64,000 nucleotides of DNA from Atrina japonica (Eukaryota > Mollusca > Bivalvia > Pterioida > Pinnidae). A model generated the notes under the pieces. The model worked only from the letters and a program-made list of their open reading frames with translations, did no database searches and was not told the origin of the DNA. Positions within the stretch are counted from its first letter, which is position 1. Each line of letters begins with the position of its first letter. Location of the stretch: positions 3,691,001-3,755,000 of the forward strand of contig BROG01000005.1 of NCBI GenBank assembly GCA_030159075.1. Reading direction: 5' to 3'. Below, in pieces: positions 1 to 11,299 of this stretch. The translations under genes were made by a program, and so were the position numbers.

Positions 1-267
1 ATTATTGACATAATGAAAATAAGAGTAAAAGAGAAGTTTGTTTTAGTATTGCTTGATGATGTATCACAAACTTCTATAGGCAGGTTAACTCTTAAACTTG
101 CAAAGCATATGTTAATAAGACACTGGGATCATTTAAGAGAGTACAGTAGTACTTGTCACAGAGACACCATGGAATGTCATAGGAAAATGTATTATGAATA
201 TGATAGAGCTCTAGGAAATGCCCTACTGCCTAGACACATCGTGAGAAATCTTTGTAAGAAAATAACA

Positions 268-806
268 GTGCTTTAGTGAATACCATTTGGACACCATGAT
301 AAACTAATCATAATTAAAACAGGGCTTTAGTAAATAACATAGGGACACAATTAGAAACTCATAATAATTAAAACAGGGCTTTAGTGAATACCATAGGGAC
401 ACCATGATAAACTAATCATAATTAAAACAGGGCTTTAGTAAATACCATAGAGACACCATGATAAACTAATCATAGTTAAAACAGGGCTTTAGTAAATACC
501 ACAAGGACACCATGAGAAACTCATAATAATCAAAACAGGACTTTAGTGAATATCATAGGGACACCATGAGAAACTCATAATTAAAACAGGGCTTTAGTAA
601 ATACCACAAGGACACCATGAGAAACTCATAATAATCAAAACAGGACTTTAGTGAATACCATAGGGACACCATGAGAAACTCATAATAATAAAAACAGGGC
701 TTTAGTGAATACCACAAGGACACCATGAGAAACTCATAATAATCAAAACAGGACTTTAGTGAATACCATAGGGACACCATGAGAAAGCTTTAGTAAATAT
801 CATAGA
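268..806. repeat. 54-bp minisatellite array
   Basis: About ten head-to-tail copies of a 54-bp unit whose recognisable core is GGGACACCATGAGAAACTC followed by AAAACAGGGCTTTAGTRAAT. Copies differ by a few substitutions and small indels. The unit is 18 codons long, so one minus-strand frame stays open through several copies (553-780), which is a repeat artefact. Diverged pieces of the same motif (GACACCATGG, CATGAGAAAGGTATTGACATAATAGG) lie on both sides from 1 to about 1,050, so the original array was longer. The open frame at 13-276 sits in that diverged flank and resembles no family I know. Confidence 0.85.
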
Positions 807-1623
807 GACATAAAGAAGTAAAATTGAAGAAGTACCAATCAATAATCAAACTTCAAGTCCATTATAACACAGCGAATAAGATGTGCAAATGGTCTCAACA
901 TGGCGAACAATTACGAATCCCAAACGGGATAGGACCAGGTGTCCGGAAATCATGAGAAAGGTATTGACATAATAGGGCATTATTAAAGGCAATGGATACA
1001 TAATGAGAAATCATTAGAGATATTAATTGGAAGGTTCCACTGAATTATTGTAAGGGATCATGTATTAAAGATATACTTAAAATACAACAGGATACATATG
1101 TAAAGTTAATATAAGTTAGATTAAGAACAACATCATAAAAAGATCAATATCGCTGGTGTAAGTGTAGAAGTAAATTGGTGGAGTATTTCTCACCAAAATA
1201 CATGAATTTAATTTTTTTGTGAAATGTAATAAAACATAAATTCCCTTGACGACTCCTAAACCTGATGTGCCAAGTGTAATATGTCAGTTTACTACATACC
1301 AAAGTTATGCAGTATTCAGTTTCATCTTATCCTGTTTTTTGTGTGATTAACATATAATTTGCATATAATTTATAATGTGTCAAGCATTTTGTTTGCATAT
1401 TTGTGATGTATTTAAAGAATGTCAAGCTATTATACATGATTTTAATGAACTATCTAGTTCCGTCACATGACCGATTGTTTTACCGTACTTAGTACAATGT
1501 GTGTCATCCCTTTATAGATGTGTTCTTATACATCAGTTGTATGTAGGATTTGACTCTAGCTTTATTGCTACATAAACAATAGATTAGAATTCAATAATTC
1601 AACATTCCTTTGCAATAAATTTA

Positions 1624-1628
<5 letters not shown>
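807..1628. other. AT-rich DNA without a recognisable gene
   Basis: Diverged minisatellite remnants run to about 1,050. After that the sequence is AT-rich with stops in all frames. I see no conserved protein motif, RNA gene or mobile-element terminus here. Confidence 0.5.

Positions 1629-1661
<33 letters not shown>
1629..1661. repeat. (TA)n microsatellite
   Basis: An uninterrupted run of alternating TA of about 33 bp, followed by ACATGTACAT. It is the first of several TA tracts in the window. Confidence 0.9.
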
Positions 1662-1667
<6 letters not shown>

Positions 1668-1802
1668 CATACTTGTATATAAAGAGGTAATAATAAAATT
1701 AAATTTAAAAACAGTTTATTTATGATATTAAATAGTGTGGGCAGTTTAGCTATATTGTGTGCACAAATGGCCAAATCTATTTTTAACATTAATGGTTAAG
1801 TG

Positions 1803-3650
1803 ATATTAATTTGTGTTGTGTGCAAAGTGTTGGGAGGAAACTAGTTATGTGATTACTAGAACTAAGACATTACGTTGGGCATAGTGTTACATGATTACTA
1901 GAATTAAGATAGTATTGTGGGCATAGTGTTATGTGATTACTAGAACTAAGAAATAACTGTGGGCATAGTGTTATGTGATTACTAGAACAAAAAATATCTT
2001 TGGGCATAGTGTTATGTGATTACTAGAACTAAAAATAGCCGTGGGCATAGTGTTATGTCATTACTAGAATTAAGACATTGCTTTGGGCATAGTGTTATGT
2101 GATTACAAGGATTAAGACATTACTTTGGGCATAGTGTTATGTGATTACAAGGATTAAGACATTACTGTGGGCAGAGTGTTATGTGATTACAAGGATTAAG
2201 ACATTACTGTGGGCATAGTGTTATGTGATTACTAAAACTAAGACATTACTGTGGGCATAGTGTTATGTAATTACTAGAACTAAGAAATAGCTATGGGCAT
2301 AGTGATATGTGATTACTAGAACTAAAAAATAACTGTGGGCATAGTGTTATGTGATTACTAGAACAAAGAAATATCTTTGGGCATAGTGTTATGTGATTAC
2401 TAGAACTAAAAATAGCCGTGGGCATAGTGTTATGTCATTACTAGAATTAAGACATTGCTTTGGGCATAGTGTTATGTGATTACAAGGATTAAGACATTAC
2501 TGTGGGCATAGTGTTATGTGATTACAAGGATTAAGACATTACTGTGGGCAGAGTGTTATGTGATTACAAGGATTAAGACATTACTGTGGGCATAGTGTTA
2601 TGTGATTACTAAAACTAAGACATTACTGTGGGCATAGTGTTATGTAATTACTAGAACTAAGAAATAGCTATGGGCATAGTGATACGTGATTACTAGAACT
2701 AAGACATTACTGTGGGCATAGTGTTATGTAATTACTAGAACTAAGAAATAGCTAATGGCATAGTGATATGTGATTACTAAAACTAAGACATTACTGTGGG
2801 CATAGTGTTATGTAATTACTAGAACTAAGAAATAGCTATGGGCATAGTGTTATGTGATTACAAGGATTAAGACATTACTGTGGGCATAGTGTTATGTGAT
2901 TACAAGGATTAAGACATTACTGTGGGCAGAGTGTTATGTGATTACAAGGATTAAGACATTACTGTGGGCATAGTGTTATGTGATTACTAAAACTAAGACA
3001 TTACTGTGGGCATAGTGTTATGTAATTACTAGAACTAAGAAATAGCTATGGGCATAGTGATACGTGATTACTAGAACTAAGACATTACTGTGGGCATAGT
3101 GTTATGTAATTACTAGAACTAAGAAATAGCTAATGGCATAGTGATATGTGATTACTAAAACTAAGACATTACTGTGGGCATAGTGTTATGTAATTACTAG
3201 AACTAAGAAATAGCTATGGGCATAGTGATACGTGATTACTAGAACTAAGACATTACTGTGGGCATAGTGTTATGTAATTACTAGAACTAAGAAATAGCTA
3301 ATGGCATAGTGATATGTGATTACTAAAACTAAGACATTACTGTGGGCATAGTGTTATGTAATTACTAGAACTAAGAAATAGCTATGGGCATAGTGATACG
3401 TGATTACTAGAACTAAGACATTACTGTGGGCATAGTGTTATGTAATTACTAGAACTAAGAAATAGCTAATGGCATAGTGATACGTGATTACTAGAACTAA
3501 GACATTGCTGTTGGCATAGTGTTATGTAATTACTGGAACTAAGACATTGCTCTGGGCAGTGTTATGTCATTACTAGAATTAAGACATTACTGTGAGCATA
3601 GTGTCATGTGATTACTAGAACTAAGAAATAGCTGTGGCTGTGGTATTGAA
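1803..3650. repeat. 42-bp satellite-like array with higher-order structure
   Basis: About 43 direct copies of a 42-bp unit whose core reads GGGCATAGTGTTATGTGATT followed by ACTAGAACTAAGACATTACTGT. Variant units are arranged non-randomly. The variant with GATACGTGATT recurs at 3,059, 3,227 and 3,395, spacing 168 bp or four units. The block with GATTACAAGGATTAAG recurs near 2,100-2,220, 2,480-2,590 and 2,850-2,960. This is a higher-order pattern typical of arrays homogenised by unequal exchange or replication slippage. No coding role is supported. Confidence 0.92.
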
Positions 3651-4325
3651 AGAAATCTAGAATAAAGAAATGTCTGGTCATAATGTTATTAGGAAACAAG
3701 AACTTTAAAGTAGATTTTGGCATACCATAGTCTTGAGAGGAAACTAGAACTAAGAAATGTCTGGTCATAATGTTGTCAGGAAACTAGGACTTAAAAGTAG
3801 ATTTTGGCATACCATAGTCTTGAGATGTAACTAGAACTAAGAAATGTCTGGTCATAATGTTGTCAGGAAACTAGGACTTAAAAGTAGATTTTGGCATACT
3901 GTAGTCTTGAGAGGAAACTAGAACTAAGAAATGTCTGATCATAATGTTATTAGGAAACAAGAACTTTAAAGTAGATTTTGGCATACTGTAGTCTTGAGAG
4001 GAAACTAGAACTAAGAAATAGTGCCTAGGAAATTGGAAGCTTGAAATAGTTACTGATTTAGTGCTGTGGGGATACGCACTGAAATGTAGGTTCAGCCATA
4101 GTGTTGTGTGGAAACTAGATTTAAGATGCAGCTGTATGCAAAGTCTTTGAGGAAACATTAGCAAATAACATCTGGTCACAGAGTTGTTAGGACGCTAGAA
4201 CTAAGAAATAGTTACTAATATACGTACTGAAAAGTAGGTACGATCATAGTGTTGTGTGGAAACGATTTTAGAAGTAACTCTGGACAAAGTATTGTGAGTA
4301 AACTAAAAAGGAGCTGTGGCCATAT
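3651..4325. repeat. degenerate ~90-bp tandem repeat next to the 42-bp array
   Basis: Units of about 85-95 bp sharing GTCTGGTCATAATGTTGTYA, GTAGATTTTGGCATACYRTA and GTCTTGAGAGGAAACTAGAA. The element AACTAGAACTAAGAAATRG is shared with the 42-bp unit, so the two arrays are related: the longer unit looks like an older, diverged compound unit. Homology fades toward 4,325. Confidence 0.75.
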
Positions 4326-4329
4326 TGAA

Positions 4330-4605
4330 GAGTTGATGCTTGCGGTTTCAAGCACAAATTCCATTTCATATTGATAATGCTCTTTCTCCACCACTACATA
4401 TACTGTTTCTTTTCAATAAATTCCTGGCGTATACTACGGGTAATGTATCATCCCCCACTACTTGTGATAATAAAGTACCAATCCCTGTTTGAGATGTATT
4501 GGTTCTAAGTATAAATTGCTGTGATAAATCCGGTAATTTTAGAATAGACTTCGCTCTTTGTTGACTGTTTGTTGAGGAGGTCATTATATACAAGTTTCAT
4601 TGTAC
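4330..4605 (-). pseudogene. Ty3-type retrotransposon RNase H fragment
   Basis: The minus-strand translation of 4,593-4,366 contains KLPDLSQQFILRTNTSQTG, GTLLSQV, LPVVYARNLL and GGERALSI in the right order. This matches the start of the RNase H domain in Ty3 pol (consensus style: PDF..F.L.TDASD.GIGAVLSQ ... PVAYASR.L ... EKEALAI). The catalytic Asp of the TDAS motif is Asn here (TNTS), and the fragment is under 100 residues without the rest of pol or an LTR. It is a dead scrap. It joins a different RT element at about 4,605. Family assignment rests on motif order read by eye. Confidence 0.7.
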
Positions 4606-5750
4606 CCAGGAACGGAAAGCTCGTGATATGGAAATTGAAATCGTCATGATAAAGGGGCGTTATGTTGACCATCATCCAAATTAACAAGACACATGTACAT
4701 CATGCCGAGGTAATTCTGAAATTCTGAATTATTTACAGACAGGATGTCGTCGATGTATCAGTAATTTAAAATTGAACCGAGGACCGTTTCTTTCATCTGG
4801 AGAGCAGAGGAAAGAATACAAAAATATGTCAGTCAGTGGTGGGGCACAATTAGTACACCTTGGAATGCCGACTAATTGCTGAGAAAACCTTTCCCGCAAA
4901 AAAAAAAACCCACGTCTTCAGTGTACTTGTTATTGAAATTGAAGTGTTCCTTCACAAAATATGGTTCTAATATGACCTAACACTGAATATCTGTATCTGC
5001 GATTTCCATTTTTGTATACAAAGGAGTTTCGTATAATAGAAGTGAGTCTGTTGTTAAGATCCTGGTCAGCAACAGTTGTGTAAAGGATCGAAAAATTAAA
5101 AAATCTTGATGCTTATTATATGTTTGAACATCAACAACCTTTGAATTATTTAATGACTCCGCTTCTCGAGTAGGCTGTTGTACAATGCTTCTAAAGATCT
5201 AATATGCATAAGCAGTTTGGTGAGTAAAATGGATAAAGGCTTGGTGGAGCACCTAGATAACACAATGAATCGGTGTTTTAGTGATTTTGTGCATCAAATG
5301 TATGGAAAGTCAAGCTCCGCGTCACTTGTCTATATTCCAAAAGAAGTGAAAATGGATTTATGATTATCTATTATTTTAGGGACTGAAAAGTCAGTGAGAG
5401 TGTATGTAAGATTTCCAGGAAGTGTATTTAGTCCAAGTTCCACTATTAGAATGCTGAAGTAGTATCTCCTGCAGACAAATGTTAAGGTGTTAGATGCTTT
5501 GTCGACAGGGAAAAAATTGTGGAGACAGGAAGGTTCTCTGACAACATCAGGGTCACAAAAGATTGAATTACGTCTGGTAATGACAGAATGTTTAAGTCAT
5601 CGAATTCTTCTTTTAAGAAAATTCCTGGTCGACTTAATCCACTCCACTCCGAAATAGTGCCAAGTTCGACACTCTTTTTCTAAGCCCAACGTATGGCGTA
5701 CTCTTCACGTGCGTCCATGATAAGTCCTGGCACCAAGTAAACGAGACAGG
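4595..5750 (-). pseudogene. Decayed retroelement reverse transcriptase, copy 1 (YIDD type)
   Basis: Broken minus-strand fragments of an RT also seen in copy 2. The YIDD catalytic box is encoded by the reverse complement of about 4,746-4,757 and is followed by ILSVNNSEFQNYLG. After a deletion of what I estimate as ~40 residues comes DDFNFHITSFPFL near 4,600-4,640. N-terminal parts recognisable from copy 2 lie between about 5,200 and 5,750. Compared with copy 2 it lacks a 14-bp and a 13-bp stretch, at 5,170 and 5,297. The block order (CSTKPLS, then APLxADIFLYS, then YIDD, then DDFNF.I.NFPF) matches an RT family scattered through many aquatic animal genomes. I cannot say confidently whether it is Penelope-like or another non-LTR class. 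Frameshifts and stops rule out function. Confidence 0.7.
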
Positions 5751-6965
5751 TTCCCTATATTTCGGGCCTTTGTGTAAAATATCTATTTTTTACATACAGT
5801 GAGATCACCTGTCAAAACATGGCCACGTGGAGCATAGGCCTACATGAGCTTAGATGTAGAGCAGGTACAAGGTGAAGGGTTCTTGAAAAAGCTGGGGAAA
5901 TCGAGTTGCTGTAACTTTGTTTTGTAATTGAAGATTTTGGAAGCAATTTAACGCGTATAGCTATAGAAAATGAATGCATGGTGACTCCTTGTATTGGAAA
6001 TATGGAGGGATTTTGTTTAAAAATATTGCTTAAATTCAACTACGATGACTCTATCAGATGGTGATTGTGTATCAGCCAAGACAACTCTTCTGGAATCTAC
6101 ATGTATATCCTAGATGACTCTTTATTTCATGCAGACGACTGAACTGGATCAGAGTAGTATAACACAAATTCTTGGCGATGAAGACCGTCTGTAGGGCGAC
6201 CACAATATGATATTCGTAAGATTATAAAACTGAAATGGCTTTTTTCTTCAATAAAATTGTAATATTATGTGAAGTGTTAGCATAGAAAAATCCCTGTAGA
6301 TTGTGCTTGTTAATTGTTACGAAATAAACTTTGCAATTTAAAGAGCAATAAACGATTACTGATATTTTAGCTTATCACTTAGCATACAAACAGTAAGTCC
6401 GTTTATAATGTTAAAGTATATATATAAGGATGCTTTACTCGACCTCCAGAGTGTAAAAATATTCACTGAGGGACTAGTAGTCAACTAATGGTCACGTTGT
6501 AATATTGCTGCATCACCGTCTTGTCTTTACGGAGGTGTCACTGTTAAAAAAGATACAATGCTGTCATCTGCAAAAAAAGGTTGATGATGTACAAAAAGGA
6601 TTAATTATATCGTACAAAAATGTTGCAGACATTTGAAGAGTCCATGATAGGACACTTGCCAGCGTCCATGTGAAACATTTCATCTGCTAATTCCATCAGA
6701 TTGTTTCACAAGATAGGCCCAGTCTGAAATGGTTCAGACTATCTAGATTGCTAGATGTCATCAATTTAAGTGAGGTACATGTACAGTTGATAATTGGCGA
6801 CTTTAAATGTGCGTTGAGAACACACTCCGAACCATCTAACATTTGGCTTATGTCTGCTGAATTGTATATACATGTATCTGTTGTCTGGGTTGATACAAAC
6901 ACGTGATATTGTATATATCTGTTGTCTGAGTTGATCAAACACGTGATATTATAGGCCTATATATC
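4671..6965. repeat. 2.3-kb direct tandem duplication, first copy
   Basis: Begins at ATCATCCAAATTAACAAGAC and is repeated almost base for base 2,295 bp downstream. The copies differ by scattered substitutions, single-base indels and two short gaps of 14 and 13 bp. The unit contains most of a minus-strand RT pseudogene and about 900 bp of unrecognised flank, and it ends in two units of the CACGTG minisatellite. High identity over 2.3 kb implies a recent duplication. Confidence 0.9.
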
Positions 6966-9262
6966 ATCATCCAAAATAACAAGACACATGTACATCATGC
7001 CGAGGTAATTCTGAAATTCTGAATTATTTACAGACAGGATGTCGTCGATGTATCAGTAATTTAAAATTGAACCGAGGACCGTTTCTTTCATCTGGAGAGC
7101 AGAGGAAAGAATACAAAAATATGTCAGCCTGGAGAGGGGCATAATTAGTACACTTTGGAATGCCGACTATTTGCTGAGAAAACCTTTCCCGCAAAAAAAA
7201 ACCCACGTCTTCAGTGTACTTGTTATTGGAATTGGAGTGTTCCTTCACAAAATATGGTTTTAATATGACCTAACACTGAATATCTGTATCTGCGATTTCC
7301 ATTTTTGTATACAAAGGAGTTTCGTATAATAGAAGTGAGTCTGTTGTTAAGATCCTGGTCAGCAACAGTTGTGTAAAGGATCGAAAAATTAAAAAATCTT
7401 GATGCTTGTTATATGTTTGAACATCAACAACCTTTGAATTATTTAAGATCCGCATCTGATTGACTCCGCTTCTCGAGTAGGCTGTTGTAGAATGCTTCTA
7501 AAGATCTAATATGCATAAGCAGTTTGGTGAGTAAAATGGATAAAGGCTTGGTGGAGCACCTAGATAACACAATGAATCGGTGTTTTAGTGATTTTGTGCA
7601 TCTTCGGAATCCAACAAATGTATGGAAAGTCAAGCTCCGCGTCACTTGTCTATATTCCAAAAGAAGTGAAAATGGATTTATGATTATCTATTATTTTAGG
7701 GACTGAAAAGTCAGTGAGAGTGTATGTAAGATTTCCAGGAAGTGTATTGAGTCCAAGTTCCACTATTAGAATGCTGAAGTAGTATCTCCTGCAGACAAAT
7801 GTTAAGGTGGTAGATGCTTTGTCGACAGGGAAAAAATTGTGGAGACAGGAAGGTTCTCTGACAACATCAGGGTCACAAAAGATTGAATTACGTCTGGTAA
7901 TGACAGAATGTTTAAGTCATCGAATTCTTCTTTTAAGAAAATTTCTGGTCGACTTAATCCACTCCACTCCGAAATGGTGCCAAGTTCGACACTCTTTTTC
8001 TAAGCCCAATGTATGGTGTACTCTTCACGTGCGTCCATGATAAGTCCTGGCACCAAGTAAACGAGACAGGTTCCCTATATTTCGGGCCTTTGTGTAAAAT
8101 ATCTATTTTTACATACAGTGAGATCACCTGTCAAAACATGGCCACGTGGAGCATAGCCTACATGAGCTTAGATGTAGAGCAGGTACAGGTGAAGGGTTCT
8201 TGAAAAAGCTGGGGAATCGAGTTGCTGTAACTATGTTTTGTAATTGAAGATTTTGGAAGCAATTTAACGCGTATAGCTATAGAAAATGAATGCATGGTGA
8301 CTCCTTGTATTCTATGGAGGGATTTTGTTTAAAAATATTGCTTAAATTCAACTACGATGACTCTATCAGATGGTGATTGTGTATCAGCCAAGACAACTCT
8401 TCTGGAATATACATATATATCCTAGATGACTCTTTATTTCATGCAGACGACTGAACTGGATCAGAGTAGTATAACACAAATTCTTGGCGATGAAGACCGT
8501 CTGTAGGGCGACCACAATATGATATTCGTAAGATTATAAAACTGAAATGGCTTTTTTCTTCAATAAAATTGTAATATTATGTGAAGTGTTAGCATAGAAA
8601 AATCCCTGTAGATTGTGCTTGTTAATTGTTACGAAATAAACTTTGCAATTTAAAGAGCAATAAACGATTACTGATATTTTAGCTTATCACTTAGCATACA
8701 AACAGTAAGTCCGTTTATAATGTTAAAGTATATTATAAGGATGCTTATCTCGACCTCCAGAGTGTAAAAATATTCACTGAGGGACTAGTAGTCAACTAAT
8801 GGTCACGTTGTAATATTGCTGCATCACCGTCTTGTCTTTACGGAGGTGTCACTGTAAAAAGATACAATGCTGTCATCTGCAAAAAAAGGTTGATGATGTA
8901 CAAAAAGGATTAATTATATCGTACAAAAATGTTGCAGACATTTGAAGAGTCCATGATAGGACACTTGCCAGCGTCCATGTGAAACATTTCATCTGCTAAT
9001 TCCATCAGATTGTTTCACAAGATAGGCCCAGTCTGAAATGGTTCAGACTATCTAGATTGCTAGATGTCATCAATTTAAGTGAGGTACATGTACAGTTGAT
9101 AATTGGCGACTTTAAATGTGCGTTGAGAACACACTCCGAACCATCTAACATTTGGCTTATGTCTGCTGAATTGTATATACATGTATCTGTTGTCTGGGTT
9201 GATACAAACACGTGATATTGTATATATCTGTTGTCTGAGTTGATCAAACACGTGATATTATA
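6966..9262. repeat. 2.3-kb direct tandem duplication, second copy
   Basis: Near-identical to 4,671-6,965 (start ATCATCCAAAATAACAAGAC). It retains 14 bp at 7,447-7,460 and 13 bp at 7,603-7,615 that the first copy lacks. Reading the RT fragment across these segments gives recognisable protein, so the first copy probably lost them. It runs directly into the expanded CACGTG minisatellite. Confidence 0.9.
7000..8045 (-). pseudogene. Decayed retroelement reverse transcriptase, copy 2 (YIDD type)
   Basis: Minus-strand fragments in N-to-C order: TFVCRRYYF, ELGLNTLPGNLTYTLTDFS and DNHKSIFTSFGI (about 7,800-7,690), LDFPYICWIPKMHK (about 7,640-7,600), SLKHRFIVLSRCSTKPLS (about 7,600-7,540), LKNSK (about 7,440), GIPKCTNYAPLQADIFLYS (about 7,160-7,105) and YIDD (reverse complement of 7,041-7,052). 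The order and wording match a known animal RT with a GIPMGTNCAPLLAD-type active-site block. Several frame changes separate the pieces, so it is a pseudogene. The 3' end is cut by the duplication boundary just after the YIDD region. Confidence 0.75.
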
Positions 9263-9570
9263 GGCCTATATATCTGTTGTCTAGGTAGATACAAACACGT
9301 GGTATTGTATATATCTGTTGTCTGGGTTGATAGAAACACGTGATATTGTATATATCTGTTGTCGGAGTTGATACAAACACGTGATATTGTATATATATGT
9401 TGTCTAGGTTGATAAAAACACGTGATTGTATATATCTGTTGTCTGGGTTGATACAAACACGTGATATTGTATATATCTGTTGTCTGGGTTGATAGAAACA
9501 CGTGATATTGTATATATCTGTTGTCTTAGTTGATAGAAACACGTGATAGTGTACGTATCTTAGCTGATAC
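9190..9570. repeat. 41-bp minisatellite carrying CACGTG in each unit
   Basis: About nine copies of a 41-bp unit with core GTTGATACAAACACGTGATA followed by TTGTATATATCTGTTGTCTGG. Nearly every unit holds the palindromic hexamer CACGTG. Two units of the same repeat close the first 2.3-kb copy (about 6,880-6,950), so expansion to the present number happened mainly at the end of the second copy. Open minus-strand frames over this array are repeat artefacts. Confidence 0.88.
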
Positions 9571-9758
9571 ACACACATAGGATCCAGTATTAATATTAAC
9601 TGAAATCATCGTCAATTCGGAACGGAGAAGGGGATGTGTATTTTGATATCAGATTCTATGAGCAGCCTTTGTCAGACAAAACTTCCTATGACCTTTTTCT
9701 GTTTGTGCGTCCCTTTTTCCCGTTTATACCTTCAGTCGTATATGGGGTCTAAAATCGG

Positions 9759-9787
9759 TATATATATATATATAAATATATATAATA

Positions 9788-9853
<66 letters not shown>
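9759..9853. repeat. (TA)n microsatellite, interrupted
   Basis: About 95 bp of alternating TA with a few interruptions near the start, flanked by AAATCGG and ATGTACATGTATTC. Confidence 0.9.
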
Positions 9854-9854
<1 letters not shown>

Positions 9855-9977
9855 GTACATGTATTCATTAATTCGTTATATATAGATATTGGTCTCAGGA
9901 TATGCAAATGAAATGTTTGTTATTCCATGAATGTGGTATTGAATGTTTTCTCGTAGCCTAGGTGTACTTGAATTGCG

Positions 9978-10024
9978 GTTGATGATTATGATGATGATGA
10001 TGATGACGATGACGATGATGATGT
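9978..10024. repeat. (GAT)n microsatellite
   Basis: About 15 copies of GATGAT / GACGAT trinucleotides. AT-rich DNA without a recognisable gene lies on either side (9,854-9,977 and 10,025-10,502). Confidence 0.85.
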
Positions 10025-10502
10025 CAACCAGATAAAAAAAACGAGTAAAATGCAAAGATTCACATTGTGTCAAAGAAAAAGTAAATCTTATAGATCATGA
10101 GAAAGATGGGAATGTACATTCAGTTTTACTGATCTATAAATGTCTACAAATTGTGTAACATTAATCGTGCAATTAATATGTAACCCGCAGGGGTCCAACG
10201 TTTACATTCCACCATTTACTTTATTCACCATGTTTGATCGTAGGTTCCACATTTGAACAATTTTAACTCAGAAAACGCATTTGATATTCACATAATTTGA
10301 TTTCTGTTTTAATTTTGGGTGAGAAATGTCTATGTTCTATTGTACTAACTCTTCAAGTTGAATAAATTTCCGTGACATATTGCATTCCTTTCCGTCCAAT
10401 TAAAGACTACTCCACTTGCACGTTTCTTCTTTGATGTAGAATTTTAATATATTTTCTTTGAATAAATGCATTTCAAGTGTTAAAATGAAAGCATTGCAAA
10501 GT

Positions 10503-10731
10503 ATAGGTCTACCAAGGTAAATTGGCACATGTTTACAAACACAACGAGTCTAAATTAAATCATAACAGGGGTGACAGGTTACTTGTCGTCACAAAAGTAT
10601 TAGAGATTCAGTAATGCATGGAGTCCGTCCAAGTCAATATGTTTTACCTGTACAACCTCTTTTGGAAAGTAGACCGCATTGTTTTGGTTTTCAACTAACC
10701 AGGATGTGCCACTTTACCTTGATAGACCTAT
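10503..10731 (+). mobile_element. ~230-bp MITE, copy 1
   Basis: A short non-coding element with 28-bp terminal inverted repeats (10,503-10,530 and 10,704-10,731). The left end begins ATAGGTCTACCAAGGTAA. The right end, reverse-complemented, begins ATAGGTCTATCAAGGTAA, with about two mismatches over 28 bp. A second copy in the opposite orientation lies 187 bp downstream. Flanking TA would suit a TA target-site duplication, but the exact end is ambiguous because the TIR itself starts with ATA. There is no transposase inside. Confidence 0.82.
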
Positions 10732-10918
10732 AAAATGTTCCAACCAACCTAGGTATGAGACACAGTCAAACACAATGCCATCAGAATCGACTGCTGAAAC
10801 CTAATTCATAGGGGTGAACCTTGTTAAAACCACCATATCCGGTGCCCGTTGGACATGGGTCCCCTTATGGCGACTAACTTATAGAAAACACAAGTGAAAG
10901 CCATCATAATACACAGTA

Positions 10919-11152
10919 TATGTGTACCAAGGTAAAGTGGCACATCCGGGTAGAATAAAAAAAACCAAAACGATACGGTTTACTTTCCAAAAATAGGTTG
11001 TACAGGTAAAACATATTGCCTTGGACGGACTCCATGCATTACTGAATCTCTAATACTTTTGTGACGACAAGTAACCTGTCACCCCTGTTTTGATTTGGTT
11101 TAGACTCGTCGTGTATGTTAACATGAGTCAATTTATCTTGGTAGACCTGTAG
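10919..11152 (-). mobile_element. ~230-bp MITE, copy 2, inverted relative to copy 1
   Basis: The reverse complement of this segment matches 10,503-10,731 along most of its length. For example, TGACAGGTTACTTGTCGTCA in copy 1 appears here as TGACGACAAGTAACCTGTCA, and GCATGGAGTCCGTCCAAG as CTTGGACGGACTCCATGC. Its own ends are also inverted repeats (GTGTACCAAGGTAAAGTGG and the complement of TTTATCTTGGTAGACCTG). The pair forms a near-perfect ~230-bp inverted repeat with a 187-bp spacer. Confidence 0.82.
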
Positions 11153-11299
11153 CTTGTATTATTTCTTATGATTAACTGATACCAACAAATATTATTACCA
11201 TATACTATTTGATGGTTTACCCCAGTGAATCCAAAAATATGCAAATGAAATAATCCAAGTTTATAAATTGTCTAAAAAGGAAGCGGTGATCAATCTATA

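Noticed and set aside
13..276. 87-codon open frame at the window start
   Set aside because: No recognisable domain; lies in the diverged flank of a minisatellite with the same GACACCATGG and AGTGAATACCAT motifs.
1803..3650. Possible CRISPR array
   Set aside because: Units are contiguous 42-bp tandem copies with no unique spacers, in eukaryotic DNA.
5812..6039. 75-codon minus-strand frame inside the 2.3-kb duplication
   Set aside because: It is not preserved in the second copy (frame broken by small indels) and shows no domain I recognise; likely flank of the RT element.
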